Source: Kribbella sp. CA-293567
Lineage (GTDB): Bacteria; Actinomycetota; Actinomycetes; Propionibacteriales; Kribbellaceae
Reading direction: 5' to 3'
Length of the DNA: 64,000 bases
Assembly (NCBI RefSeq): GCF_027627575.1
Contig: NZ_CP114065.1
Location: 7,192,001 to 7,256,000, forward strand
A program made the position numbers and the translations under genes. Below the pieces are notes generated by a model. That model did no database searches and was not told the origin of the DNA. It was given only the letters and a program-made list of their open reading frames with translations. Below, one piece after another: positions 47,784-57,847 of this stretch (positions are counted from its first letter, which is position 1; every line of letters begins with the position of its first letter).

Positions 47784-50581
47784 CAGGCCTTCTTCGCCGC
47801 CGTCTTCTTCGCGGCGCCGGCCGCCGTGGTGGTCTTCTTCGCCGCCGTCTTCTTGGTGGCGGTCTTGGCCGCGGTCTTCTTCGCGGCCGTCTTCTTGGCC
47901 GTCGTCTTCTTCGCGGTGGTCTTCTTGGCCGCCTTCTTGGCCGGTGCCTTCTTCTTCACCGGTCCACGAGCCCGCTTGTCCGCCAGCAGTTCCGACGCGC
48001 GCAGCAGCGAGATCGTCTCGACCGAGTCGTCCTTGCGCAGGGTCGCGTTGGTCTCGCCATCGGTGACGTACGGCCCGAAGCGGCCTTCCTTCACCACCAC
48101 CGGCTGACCCGACTCCGGGTCCTCGCCCAGCTCCTTCAACGGCGGCGCGGCGGCACGACGCCCCCGCTGCTTCGGCTCGGCGTAGATCTTCAGCGCTTCC
48201 TCGAGGGTTATGTCGAACATCTGCTCCTCGGTCTGCAGCGACCGCGAGTCCGTGCCCTTCTTCAGGTACGGCCCGTAGCGCCCGTTCTGCGCGGTGATCT
48301 CGTCCCCGGTCTCCGGGTCCTTGCCGACCACCCTCGGCAGCGACAGCAGCCGCAACGCATCTTCCAAAGTCACCGTGTCCAGCTGCATCGTCGACAGCAG
48401 CGACCCGGTCCGCGGCTTGGCGCTCTTCGGCGCGTCCTCCGGCAGCACCTCGGTCACATAGGGCCCGTAACGACCGGCCTTCGCGACCACCTTCAGCCCG
48501 GTGTCCGGCGTCGTACCGAGCTCGAGCTCGACTCCGGAAGGCTGCGAGAGCAGCTCCTTGGCCCGCTCGACGGTCAGCTCGTCCGGCGGCAGGTCCTCGG
48601 GCACGTTCGCCCGGGTCTCATCCGGCCCTTCGACGTACGGCCCGTACCGCCCGACCCGGACGACGATCCCGCTGTCGGCGTCACCGACCGGGAAGGTCGA
48701 CATCTCCCTGGCATCGATGTCGCCGAGGTCACTGACCATGGACTGCAGGCCCTCGACGCCGTCGTCACCGAAGTAGAACCGCCCGAGCACACCTTCGCGC
48801 TGCAGGTTGCCGGCGGCGACGTCGTCCAGCACGTCCTCCATCGAGGCCGTGAACGCGTAGTCGACCAGCCGGGTGAAGTGCTGCTCCAGCAGTCGCACCA
48901 CGGCGAAGGCCAGCCAGGCCGGCACCAGCGCGGTGCCCTTCTTGTACACGTAGCCCCGCGCCTGGATCGTGCCCAGGATCGACGCGTACGTCGACGGCCG
49001 GCCGATCTCGCGGTCTTCCAGCTGCGCGATCAGCGTCGCCTCGGTGAAGCGCGACGGCGGCTTGGTCTCGTGGCCGGAGGCGAACACCTCGGTGGCCGGC
49101 AGCACGTCGCCCTCGGCCACGTCCGGGATCTGCGTCTCGCGGTCGTCGGTCTCGTGCGACGGGTCGTCCGCACCCTCGACGTAGGCCTTCAGGAAGCCGT
49201 GGAAGGTGATCACCCGGCCGGACGAGGTGAACTCGCAGTTCTCCCCGGTCGAGGCCAAGGCGCCGATCTTGATCGAGACGCTGTTGCCGGCCGCGTCCTT
49301 CATCTGGGACGCGATCGTGCGCATCCAGATCAGCTCGTACAGCCGGTACTCCGAACCGCTCAGACCCGTCTGGGCCGGCGTCTGGAAGTGCTCACCGGCC
49401 GGCCGGATCGCCTCGTGCGCCTCCTGCGCGTTCTTCACCTTGGAGGTGTAGACCCGCGGCTTGTCCGGCAGGTACGACGCGCCGTACAGCTCGCGGACCT
49501 GCGCCCGGGCCGCGGTGATCGCGGTGTCGGACAGCGTGACGCTGTCCGTACGCATATAGGTGATGTTGCCGTTCTCGTACAGCCGCTGCGCGATCTGCAT
49601 CGTCTGCGAGGCGGACATGTTCAGCTTGCGCCCGGCCTCCTGCTGCAGCGTGGTGGTCCGGAACGGCGCGTACGGCTTGCGGGTGTAGGGCTTGGACTCG
49701 ATCGAGCGGACCTTGAACGTCGACTCCTGCAGCGCCGCGGCCAGCGCGGTGGCGGTCGTCTCGTCCAGGTGGACGGTGTTCTCGCTCTTCAGTTCACCGG
49801 TCGAGGCGAAGTCGCGGCCCTGGGCGATCCGGCGGCTGTCCACCGAGACCAGCCGGGACGGGAAGATCCGCGGTGTCTTGCCCTCGCCGGCGTCGAGCTT
49901 GGCGTCCAGGTCCCAGTACGACGCGGAGCGGAAGGCGATCCGGTCGCGCTCGCGATCGACCACCATCCGGATCGCGACCGACTGCACCCGGCCGGCCGAC
50001 AGCTTCGGCATGACCTTCTTCCACAGCACCGGCGAGACCTCGTAGCCGTACAGCCGGTCCAGGATCCGCCGCGCCTCCTGGGCGTCGACGAGCGCGTCGT
50101 TGATCTGCCGCGCGCTGCCGACCGCGTCCTGGATCGCCTTCGGCGTGATCTCGTGGAAGACCATCCGCTTGACCGGGATCTTCGGCTTCAGCTCGTCCAG
50201 CAGGTGCCACGCGATGGCCTCGCCCTCGCGGTCCTCATCGGTGGCCAGGTAGAGCTCGTCGGCGTCCTTCAGCAGATCCTTCAGCTTGCGGATCTGCGCC
50301 TTCTTGTCCGCCGGTACGACGTACAGCGGGTCGAAGTGGTCCTCGATGTTCACCCCGAGCCGTGCCCAGGGCAGGCCCTTGTACTTCGCCGGGATCTCGT
50401 CGGCGCCCTTCGGCAGGTCCCGGATGTGACCGAAACTCGACTCCACCACATAACCGGCGCCCAGGAAACCGGCGATCATCCGGGCCTTCTTCGGCGACTC
50501 GACGATCACCAGCCGACGCTGACCCGCAGCCGCCGTCGACGACTTACCGGACGATTTCTTGGTCCCTGTTGCCGCTGCCAC
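47783..50581 (-). CDS. topA: DNA topoisomerase I
   Basis: 932-residue type IA topoisomerase that relaxes negative supercoils. The TOPRIM domain starts RRLVIVESPKKARMIAGFLG; the catalytic Tyr342 is in NGNITYMRTDSVTLS. The C-terminal half has several GRYGPYV-type repeats (VGRYGPYVEGPDE, AGRYGPYVTEVLPE, NGRYGPYLKKGTD, EGRFGPYVTDGET) instead of zinc fingers. The last ~60 residues are a KKTAAKK-type lysine tail, as known for actinobacterial TopA, which aids processivity and DNA binding. GTG at 50581 has AAGGAG upstream. Confidence 0.97.
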   Translation of the reverse strand: MAAATGTKKSSGKSSTAAAGQRRLVIVESPKKARMIAGFLGAGYVVESSFGHIRDLPKGADEIPAKYKGLPWARLGVNIEDHFDPLYVVPADKKAQIRKLKDLLKDADELYLATDEDREGEAIAWHLLDELKPKIPVKRMVFHEITPKAIQDAVGSARQINDALVDAQEARRILDRLYGYEVSPVLWKKVMPKLSAGRVQSVAIRMVVDRERDRIAFRSASYWDLDAKLDAGEGKTPRIFPSRLVSVDSRRIAQGRDFASTGELKSENTVHLDETTATALAAALQESTFKVRSIESKPYTRKPYAPFRTTTLQQEAGRKLNMSASQTMQIAQRLYENGNITYMRTDSVTLSDTAITAARAQVRELYGASYLPDKPRVYTSKVKNAQEAHEAIRPAGEHFQTPAQTGLSGSEYRLYELIWMRTIASQMKDAAGNSVSIKIGALASTGENCEFTSSGRVITFHGFLKAYVEGADDPSHETDDRETQIPDVAEGDVLPATEVFASGHETKPPSRFTEATLIAQLEDREIGRPSTYASILGTIQARGYVYKKGTALVPAWLAFAVVRLLEQHFTRLVDYAFTASMEDVLDDVAAGNLQREGVLGRFYFGDDGVEGLQSMVSDLGDIDAREMSTFPVGDADSGIVVRVGRYGPYVEGPDETRANVPEDLPPDELTVERAKELLSQPSGVELELGTTPDTGLKVVAKAGRYGPYVTEVLPEDAPKSAKPRTGSLLSTMQLDTVTLEDALRLLSLPRVVGKDPETGDEITAQNGRYGPYLKKGTDSRSLQTEEQMFDITLEEALKIYAEPKQRGRRAAAPPLKELGEDPESGQPVVVKEGRFGPYVTDGETNATLRKDDSVETISLLRASELLADKRARGPVKKKAPAKKAAKKTTAKKTTAKKTAAKKTAAKTATKKTAAKKTTTAAGAAKKTAAKKA

Positions 50582-50882
50582 TGCGCTCCTTGCCTGTCAA
50601 CGCCGTCAATGCTTCAACCCTGCAGCCGGACTGCCTTGTTCCCCCGAACCCAAAACCGCACCGTCCGAGGACAGAGTACGGCCGACAGCAACGCATTTCT
50701 CAACGCACGGTAACCGCTCGGGGCGCCGCCGACCTCATCAGGGTTTCAGAAACCGGCCGGGGAACACGGTCGGCGCGAGTCGCGGGCAGCTCACCGGCAC
50801 CTCCGGATCGACCCTTCCGGGACCCTCGGTGACGACCTCGGGCGGGATACCCGGGGCGCGTGCGAGTCCTCCGCCGGTGTGA
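50582..50882. other. Intergenic region upstream of topA, no gene seen
   Basis: 301 bp between the topA start and the end of the PAF-AH-like gene. Open frames here are short, Pro/Arg-rich and overlap topA antisense. The topA promoter is presumably within it; no clear hairpin or repeat was noticed. Confidence 0.6.
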
Positions 50883-52226
50883 TCAGCGGACGAACTCGAC
50901 CTCCGGAAAGTCCTTCGACTCCTTCTTCAGCAACGGCTGGGACTGCTCCTTGAGGAAGCGGTCGAAGAAGGCGGTCAGGTAGGCGCGCTGAGCGGCCAGC
51001 ATCCGCCGGCGGTCGAGGATGCCGGTGACGTTGGCCTGGACCTGGACCGCGCCGTCCTCGTCCTGGGTGAGTCCGTAGAAGACGTCGTAGAAGAAGAACT
51101 GGTAGTCCGAGAAGCCGAGGTGGTTCGATCCCGGCAACTGCAGGTTCAGCTTCCAGCTGCGCTGGTTCTTCCAGAAGGCCGCCCAGGACATGTCGTAGTC
51201 GCCCGCGCTGGCGGAGTCGGTTCGCTGCCTGTCGTCGGAGCCGAAGAGCAGGAACGGCCGGTCCAGACCACGCTCGGCGGCGGGCCCGAGCGGTCCTGCC
51301 TGCAGGTCGTAGGCGAGCGTGCCGTCTAGATTCGCGCCGGCCTTGATCCGCCCGTCGGCGGCGATCGCGTTGGCCGCCGTGTGGCCACCGGCCGCGAAGC
51401 CGAACATCCCGACCTTGCGCAGATCCAGCGCCTGCCGCAACCCCGAAGGGAGATCGCGCCGCCCGGCGTCCGGGTTGAACCCGCGCGCCAGCAGCGTCAG
51501 CTGGTCGAGCACGAACCGCGTGTCCGCCACCCGCGTGTCCACGAACGCCTTGGTCTCCGCCGCGGTCGGCAGCACGAGGTCGGTGCCCGGCGCGAACCGG
51601 CCGCCGGGAAACTCGACCGGTCCCTCGTGCGTGTGGTCGATCGTGACGACGACGTACCCGCGGCTGGCCAGCTCCTCCACCTGGGCCGTGCCGTAGAACC
51701 GGCTGAGCGGGTAGCCCGGCGAGTACAGGACCACCGGGTGCCTTCCCAACTGAGCCGGTACGCCGTCCCGCGCCTGCGTGTCGCTACCAGCGAAGTCGAA
51801 CAGCGGCTCCCTGAGCCCGAAAGTTGCCTTCGACAAGCTTCGGCTCAGCGCGTCCGCGGTCTTCGCCGGCATGTACTTGGCGAACGGACCCTCCGCTCGC
51901 GGCCGGGCGGGGTACCAGACACTCACCATCAGTTCCCGCCGGCCGCCCGGCGCACGCTCGTCCCTGCGCTCGCGGTCGACCAGGTGGAGCTCCGTCGTAC
52001 CGATCCTGTTCGGCCCGGTCGGCGCGGGCACCTTGATCTTCGTCGGCGGGTACGTCGGCGCGGTGGCGGCCGCGGCGAGCGTGCTGCCGGCGGCGGTCCC
52101 GCGATCGCGCTCGTCCACCGGGTATGCGCTCGCTGCCGCGGGGGTCGACAAGATCAAGCCCGCCGCCAGGCCGGCGGTGACGATCCGGCGGCGGCTGAAG
52201 CTTTGATAGTTCGTCATGCGAATCAT
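50883..52226 (-). CDS. Tat-exported PAF-acetylhydrolase-like protein lacking the nucleophile serine
   Basis: 447 residues of the alpha/beta-hydrolase fold, related to platelet-activating-factor acetylhydrolases (HPVVLYSPGYPLSRFYGTAQ, VVTIDHTHEGPVEFPGG, AGANLDGTLAYDLQ). A twin-arginine signal, SFSRRRIVTAGLAAGL, sends it out folded. The nucleophile elbow, usually GHSxGG, reads GMFGFAAGGHTAAN: the Ser position is Ala278. The expected Asp (NLDG) and a His region (SNHLGFSDYQF) remain. It may be inactive as a hydrolase. Start may be ATG 52226 or 52217. Confidence 0.85.
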   Translation of the reverse strand: MIRMTNYQSFSRRRIVTAGLAAGLILSTPAAASAYPVDERDRGTAAGSTLAAAATAPTYPPTKIKVPAPTGPNRIGTTELHLVDRERRDERAPGGRRELMVSVWYPARPRAEGPFAKYMPAKTADALSRSLSKATFGLREPLFDFAGSDTQARDGVPAQLGRHPVVLYSPGYPLSRFYGTAQVEELASRGYVVVTIDHTHEGPVEFPGGRFAPGTDLVLPTAAETKAFVDTRVADTRFVLDQLTLLARGFNPDAGRRDLPSGLRQALDLRKVGMFGFAAGGHTAANAIAADGRIKAGANLDGTLAYDLQAGPLGPAAERGLDRPFLLFGSDDRQRTDSASAGDYDMSWAAFWKNQRSWKLNLQLPGSNHLGFSDYQFFFYDVFYGLTQDEDGAVQVQANVTGILDRRRMLAAQRAYLTAFFDRFLKEQSQPLLKKESKDFPEVEFVR

Positions 52227-52380
52227 CGTCGCCGCCCGCTCGGTGCCGCGATCCCCCCACTCGGCGGAGACCGCGTCTCAACTTCATGACGACGAGTCCG
52301 CCCCCAACTAGTGACAACCGGACACCGGGTGGGTTATCAATAGCCCAATCCTGTTCATAGATGCGTGAAGTGAGGCACTC

Positions 52381-55300
52381 GTGAGCATCTTTGTCCGCGT
52401 TAAACGTTCAGTAGTCATCGCCGGGACATCCCTGGCCTTAGTTGCGGGTGCCCTGGCCAACGCCGTCGCTCCCGCCAGCGCAGAAACCGCCGCAGCGACG
52501 GCAGGCACCGCCCTCGGAGCAGTGACCGATTTCGCCGCCGACACCGCGCAGTACACGCTCACTGCGGGTACTGCGAAGGTGCGGGTCGTGTTCGTCAAGG
52601 ACGACGTGTTCCGGATCTGGCTGGCGCCGGACGGCACGTTCACCGACCCGGCCAACACGCCACCGACCGACCCGACCGCACCGGCGTCGAACATCGTCGT
52701 CAAGACCGACTACCCCAAGCCCGCCACCAATTGGGCCGACAAGGGCAGCTACTACTCGCTGACGACCGGCAAGATCGAGGTCCGGGCCAACAAGTCACCG
52801 CTGCGCTTCTCGCTCTACCGGGCGAACGGCCAGCAGGTCTGGTCCGAGACCGCGCCGCTGACCTGGACCGACACCGCCGCCAGCCAGTCGCTGAGTCGCG
52901 GCGCCACCGAGCAGTTCTTCGGCGGCGGCATGCAGAACGGCCGGTTCTCCCATCGCGACCAGACCATCACGGTCGCTCGCGACTTCAACTGGGAGGACGG
53001 CGGCAACCCGAACGCCTCGCCGTACTACATGAGCACCGCCGGGTACGGCGTACTGCGGAACACCTTCGCCCCGGGCAGCTACAGCTTCACCACCCCCGTC
53101 GTCACCAAGCACGACGAGAAGCGGTTCGACGCGTACTACTTCGTCGGCGACCTCAAGACCTCACTGAACCGCTACACCGAGCTCACCGGCCGGCCCTTCA
53201 TGCCGCCGATCTACGGACTCGAGTACGGCGACTCGGACTGCTACAACCGCGGCCACTACGCCACCGACCCGGACCCCAGCAACGACTGGAAGGTGAATCC
53301 GGACAAGGTGACCACGCTTGACGCAGTGAAGGTCGCGCAGCGGTTCCAGGACGAGGACATGCCCGGCGGCTGGATGCTGGTCAACGACGACTACGGCTGC
53401 GGCTACTCCGCCAACACCGAGTCGGAGCAGGTCGAGGGCACCTGGTGGGGCAAGCGGGAGATCCCCGCGCTCAAGCAGACCGGCGACGAGCTGCGCAAGC
53501 GGAACATCCAGATGGGCCTGTGGACGCAGTCGTCCCTGGATCGCCAGCCCGAAGAGGTAGGCGACGCGGGAGTCCGCGTACGCAAGCTGGACGTAGCCTG
53601 GGTCGGCCCGGGTTACCGGTACGCGCTCAGTGCCTGCGACACCGCGCACAGCGGCATCGAGCAGCACAGCAACGCTCGCGGCTACGCCTGGATGGTCGAG
53701 GGCTGGGCAGGAGCACAGCGCTGTGCAGTGCAGTGGACCGGCGACCACAGCGGTTCGCTGGACGCGATCAAGTGGCAGATCCCGGCCATCACCGGTTCCG
53801 GCAACTCCGGGATCGCCTACAGCGCGGGCGACGTCGACGGGATCTTCGGCGGCTCCCCGACCAGCTACACGCGAGACCTGCAGTGGAAGGTGTTCAACCC
53901 GGCGTTCATGACCATGTCGGGGTGGGCGACACCGGCGTACAAGCAGCCGTGGACGTACGGCGAGCCGTACACCTCGATCAACCGCAAGTACCTCAAGCTG
54001 CGCGAGCGCCTGCTGCCCTACTTCTACTCGTACGCCGCCGAGGCGCACGCCACCGGCGCTCCGCTGAACCGCTCCCTGGTGCTGGAGTACCCGGACGACC
54101 CGAAGACCTGGGACGACACGGCGAAGTACGAGTTCCTGGCCGGCAAGGAGTTCCTGGTGGCGCCGATGTGGGGCGCCGACGACGTGAAGAGCGGCATCTA
54201 CCTGCCCAAGGGCAACTGGGTGGACTACTGGACCGGCAAGGTCCACCAGGGGCCGACCACGGTCAACGGCTACCACGCACCGCTGGACACACTGCCGCTG
54301 TTCGTCAAGGCCGGCGCCGTCGTACCGATGTGGAAGAGCGGGATCAACAACGCGGCCGAGCAGGGCTTCGGCGACCGGCTGACCATCGACGTCTACCCGG
54401 AGGGCAAGTCGTCGTTCAGCCTCTACGAGGACGACCGCGTCACGCGGGACTACAAGCAGGCCAAGTCGGCCACGCAGTTGCTGGAGGTCACCGCACCTGT
54501 CGCCGCCCGCGGTGACGTCACCGTCAAGATCGGCGCCAGCAAGGGCTCGTACGCCGGCAAGCCGAGCTCGCGTCCCTACGAGCTGACCGTCCACACCGGC
54601 ACCGCCCCGCGCGACGTCTCGGTGGACAACGTGCAGCTCAACAAGCACGCCGACAAGGCCGCGTACCTCGCCGCATCCACCGGCTGGTTCTACGAGAACG
54701 GCGTGGTGCTCGTGAAGACCGCGTCCGTCTCCACTGCGAAGGACGCCACTGTGCGGCTGGCCGGCACCACCTCGGTCGGCGGCGGCAAGGCAGTACTCGA
54801 GTCCACCGGTACGCCGGAGCTCTCCTCCCCCGCACTGTGGAACGCGCCGGGACAGGCCACCGAGCTGACTGCCACCTTCACCAACCCCAGCGCGGCGACC
54901 ATGCGCAACGTGCGCCTCGCCCTGGACCTGCCGACGGGGTGGACTGCTACTGGTACCAGCACTTTCGCCAAGGTGGAGCCGGGCAGGACAGTCACCACCA
55001 AGCTCGCGGTGACACCGGCGGCATCGGTCAAACCGGCGGCCTTCACGCTGCGCCTCGACGCGACGTACCAGGTGCACGAGGACAGCTACGGCAACAGCAC
55101 TGTCGCCACGGCGCAGTTACCCTACGGATCGTTGTCGCAGGCAGCGACAGTGGTCGGCGTCAGCGATGCGAAGACATTTGCTCAGGGCAACTTCGATGGC
55201 TCCGGCAACAGCTTCAACGGCGAGGCGCTGGCCGGCGGGGGTTTCACGCCGGGCGCCAAGGTAACTGTGCAGGGCGCTGACTTCACCTGGCCGACCGGAG

Positions 55301-56139
55301 CCCCCGGTACGCCGAACCTGGTCAAGAACCAGTCCGCCCCGATCCTCGTCTCCGGAACCGGATCGCACCTGGCCCTGCTCGGTGCGGGCGCGAGCCTGAA
55401 CGCGAAGGGCAGCGTGACGGTCATCTACACCGACGGCACCGAGTCCCAAGCGCCTCTGCAGTTGCCGAACTGGTGCTGCCAGGACCCGGCCACCGGCGGC
55501 GCGAAGGTCGCCGCCGCCGTGAAAGGCCGGTACACCGCCGCCGGCTTGGCCAACACCACCACGGACTACCGGGTGTTCTACACAGCCGTTGCGCTGACGC
55601 CCGGCAAGACGGTGAAGGCGATCAAGCTGCCTGGCGGCGGTCTCGGCTTCTTCGCCGCGACCCTGGCGGACAAGCCGTTGCCTCCGGCGCCGACCGGTCA
55701 GCCCTGGGTGAGCGATCTGGAGTGGGTCGACTCGGCCAACGGCTGGGGCCCGGTCGAGCGGGACAAGAGCAACGGCGAGGACGGCGCCGGTGACGGAGCG
55801 GCCCTGACCCTCGACGGAACGCAGTACGCCAAGGGCCTGGGAACGCACGCGGCGTCGTCGGTGACGGTCCGGATCGGCGGCAACTGCACGGCCTTCACCG
55901 CCAAGGCCGGGATCGACGACGAGGTGGCGGATCGTGGCAAGGTGAGCTTCAAGGTGCTGGTCGACGGTGTGGCGAAGTACACATCCGATCTGCTGACCGG
56001 GAACTCGCCCACCGTGCCCATCACGGTCGACACGACCGGCGGACAGTTGCTGACCCTGCAGGTGACCGATGCCGGTGACGGTGTCACCAGCGACCATGCG
56101 GACTGGGCGGAGGCACGACTGGTCTGCAAGAGCGCCTGA
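52381..56139 (+). CDS. Secreted glycoside hydrolase family 31 enzyme with NEW3 and NPCBM domains
   Basis: 1252 residues. A Sec signal (~1-33, ends PASA-ETAA) is followed by the GH31 N-terminal beta domain and (beta/alpha)8 barrel (~270-620): nucleophile D404 in RVRKLDVAWVGPGY and acid/base D455 in CAVQWTGDHSGSLDAIKWQ. A NEW3-type domain (~820-905) and a C-terminal NPCBM domain (~1107-1252, TQYAKGLGTHAASSVTVRIG) bind polysaccharide. Likely an alpha-glucosidase, alpha-galactosidase or related exo-enzyme acting on external glycans. GTG start at 52381; single-gene unit ending in a strong hairpin. Confidence 0.92.
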   Translation: MSIFVRVKRSVVIAGTSLALVAGALANAVAPASAETAAATAGTALGAVTDFAADTAQYTLTAGTAKVRVVFVKDDVFRIWLAPDGTFTDPANTPPTDPTAPASNIVVKTDYPKPATNWADKGSYYSLTTGKIEVRANKSPLRFSLYRANGQQVWSETAPLTWTDTAASQSLSRGATEQFFGGGMQNGRFSHRDQTITVARDFNWEDGGNPNASPYYMSTAGYGVLRNTFAPGSYSFTTPVVTKHDEKRFDAYYFVGDLKTSLNRYTELTGRPFMPPIYGLEYGDSDCYNRGHYATDPDPSNDWKVNPDKVTTLDAVKVAQRFQDEDMPGGWMLVNDDYGCGYSANTESEQVEGTWWGKREIPALKQTGDELRKRNIQMGLWTQSSLDRQPEEVGDAGVRVRKLDVAWVGPGYRYALSACDTAHSGIEQHSNARGYAWMVEGWAGAQRCAVQWTGDHSGSLDAIKWQIPAITGSGNSGIAYSAGDVDGIFGGSPTSYTRDLQWKVFNPAFMTMSGWATPAYKQPWTYGEPYTSINRKYLKLRERLLPYFYSYAAEAHATGAPLNRSLVLEYPDDPKTWDDTAKYEFLAGKEFLVAPMWGADDVKSGIYLPKGNWVDYWTGKVHQGPTTVNGYHAPLDTLPLFVKAGAVVPMWKSGINNAAEQGFGDRLTIDVYPEGKSSFSLYEDDRVTRDYKQAKSATQLLEVTAPVAARGDVTVKIGASKGSYAGKPSSRPYELTVHTGTAPRDVSVDNVQLNKHADKAAYLAASTGWFYENGVVLVKTASVSTAKDATVRLAGTTSVGGGKAVLESTGTPELSSPALWNAPGQATELTATFTNPSAATMRNVRLALDLPTGWTATGTSTFAKVEPGRTVTTKLAVTPAASVKPAAFTLRLDATYQVHEDSYGNSTVATAQLPYGSLSQAATVVGVSDAKTFAQGNFDGSGNSFNGEALAGGGFTPGAKVTVQGADFTWPTGAPGTPNLVKNQSAPILVSGTGSHLALLGAGASLNAKGSVTVIYTDGTESQAPLQLPNWCCQDPATGGAKVAAAVKGRYTAAGLANTTTDYRVFYTAVALTPGKTVKAIKLPGGGLGFFAATLADKPLPPAPTGQPWVSDLEWVDSANGWGPVERDKSNGEDGAGDGAALTLDGTQYAKGLGTHAASSVTVRIGGNCTAFTAKAGIDDEVADRGKVSFKVLVDGVAKYTSDLLTGNSPTVPITVDTTGGQLLTLQVTDAGDGVTSDHADWAEARLVCKSA

Positions 56140-56198
56140 GCCAGCAGCCGGCCGGATCGAACGCATCCGACTTTCGGCTGAACTTCCCCTGAGCTACC

Positions 56199-56248
56199 CC
56201 GGAACCCACCTGTCAGCCGTCCCAGGGGACGGTACAGGTGGGTTCCGG
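56199..56248 (+). terminator. Long hairpin terminator after GH31 gene
   Basis: Perfect 15-bp arms CCGGAACCCACCTGT (56199-56213) and ACAGGTGGGTTCCGG (56234-56248) with a further inner stem CCGTCC/GGACGG. It lies 59 bp after the stop codon. Confidence 0.75.
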
Positions 56249-56442
56249 TGGTTTCCGGGCCCTCGTCCATGACAAGGTCTGAGCTGGCAACACCGAGCAA
56301 CGCCATGGCCCCCTCCCATGGTGGTGCCAACGCCACTGCATCAGTAGTGCCAACACCATCAGATCTGGTCCCCACTGCCGCTACTTTCGAAGTAGCCGAA
56401 AGCCGTCGGGGGCAGCAGTTTCAGAGAGGGCGCGTGGGAGTC

Positions 56443-57747
56443 ATGGTTGCGACATACCTGAAGAGATGGGTCGGCAGCCGGGTGCTGAACCGGACCACCC
56501 GCAAAGGTGGTCTGAACCTGTCGAAGATGCGGGTGTTCCCGCGCCAGGTCTCGATGCCCCTACGGCGCGAGGGCCTCGACCCGGTGCCCGAGCTCGGCAC
56601 GATCCGGGAGGTCGAGCCGGTGCACAAGCTGGCCAACCTGTTCGGGCTGAACGTCTGGATGGTCACCGGTCACGCCGAGGCCAAGGCGGTCCTGGCCGAC
56701 TCGACCAACTTCAGCAACGACATCCGGCCGATGATCGGCTCGGACCCGAACAAGCCGGCCGAGGGCATCGGCGGCCTGGGCTTCACCGATCCACCGGACC
56801 ACACCCGGCTGCGCAAGCTGCTGACGCCGGAGTTCACCAAGCGCCGGCTGGCCCGGCTGGAGCCGATGATCGAGAAGATCGTCAACGACCAGCTCGACCT
56901 GATGGAGGCCAAGGGCCCGGTCGCCGACATCGTCGCCGACTTCGCCTTCAACGTGCCGTTCCTGCTGATCGCCGATCTGCTCGGTGTGGAGGAGTCCGAC
57001 CGTGATCGGTTCCGGGCCCTCGGTCCGGCCCGGTTCGACCTGTCCGGCGGCGGGATCGGCGTCTTCGGCTCGGCCAGCGAGTCGCGCGAGTTCCTGTTCG
57101 AGATCGTCGGCAAACAACGGCAGCACCCCGGTGACGGCCTGATCGGCTCGATCATCCGCGAGCACGGCGACGGGATCGACGACATCGAGCTCGGTGGGCT
57201 CGCTGACGGCGTCTTCCTCGGTGGCTACGAGACCTCCGCGAGCATGCTGGCGCTCGGCACCCTGGTGCTGCTGCGCGACCCGGAGAGCTTCGCCCGGCTG
57301 CGGGACGAGCCGGAGTCGGTGGACGAGATCGTCGAGGAGCTCCTGCGCTACCTGACGGTGGTCCAGGTCGCCTTCCCGCGGTTCGCCAAGCACGACCAGG
57401 AGCTGTTCGGTCAGCAGGTCAAGAAGGGCGACCTGGTCGCTGTCTCACTGTCCGGCGCCGACCGCGACAAGGCCGTCTTCGGTGGCGACGCGGAGGACTT
57501 CTGGCCCCGGCGCGCGCCGGCCGCCCATCTGGCCTTCGGTCACGGCATGCACCGCTGCGTCGGTGCCGAGCTGGCCCGGATGGAACTGAGAGCCGCCTTC
57601 AGCGCCCTCGCCAACCGCTTTCCCGACCTGTCCCTGGCCGTCGCCGAGGACCAGCTCCGCTTCCGCGACTTCTCCATCGTCTACGGCGTGGAGTCGCTGC
57701 CGGTCCGGCTGCACGCCGTCGCCGCCGCCCAACAAGCCGCCGGCTGA
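56443..57747 (+). CDS. Cytochrome P450
   Basis: 434-residue soluble heme monooxygenase. The heme ligand is C372 in LAFGHGMHRCVGAELARME, the I-helix oxygen site is GVFLGGYETSASML (Gly-rich, with the Glu-Thr pair), and ExxR is in VEELLRYLTVV. TDPPDHTRLRKLLTPEFTKR is the usual C-helix region. It is a CYP105/107-like bacterial class I enzyme and would need ferredoxin partners, which are not encoded nearby. Substrate unknown. The ATG at 56443 was chosen because GTG 56434 and earlier starts lack a well-spaced box and add atypical residues. Confidence 0.93.
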   Translation: MVATYLKRWVGSRVLNRTTRKGGLNLSKMRVFPRQVSMPLRREGLDPVPELGTIREVEPVHKLANLFGLNVWMVTGHAEAKAVLADSTNFSNDIRPMIGSDPNKPAEGIGGLGFTDPPDHTRLRKLLTPEFTKRRLARLEPMIEKIVNDQLDLMEAKGPVADIVADFAFNVPFLLIADLLGVEESDRDRFRALGPARFDLSGGGIGVFGSASESREFLFEIVGKQRQHPGDGLIGSIIREHGDGIDDIELGGLADGVFLGGYETSASMLALGTLVLLRDPESFARLRDEPESVDEIVEELLRYLTVVQVAFPRFAKHDQELFGQQVKKGDLVAVSLSGADRDKAVFGGDAEDFWPRRAPAAHLAFGHGMHRCVGAELARMELRAAFSALANRFPDLSLAVAEDQLRFRDFSIVYGVESLPVRLHAVAAAQQAAG

Positions 57748-57847
57748 CCCGTGACAGAGGACTCCGGCGCGGTCACAATGGGCGGTCTGAGCTAAGAGGG
57801 TGTCTGGGAACTCCGCGCCTCGACAGCGGATAACCAAGGGGGGCGGG

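Noticed and set aside
56248-56442. Longer N-terminus of the cytochrome P450
   Set aside because: It overlaps the GH31 terminator hairpin and adds Ser/Pro-rich sequence unlike P450 N-termini; ATG 56443 gives a normal-length protein.
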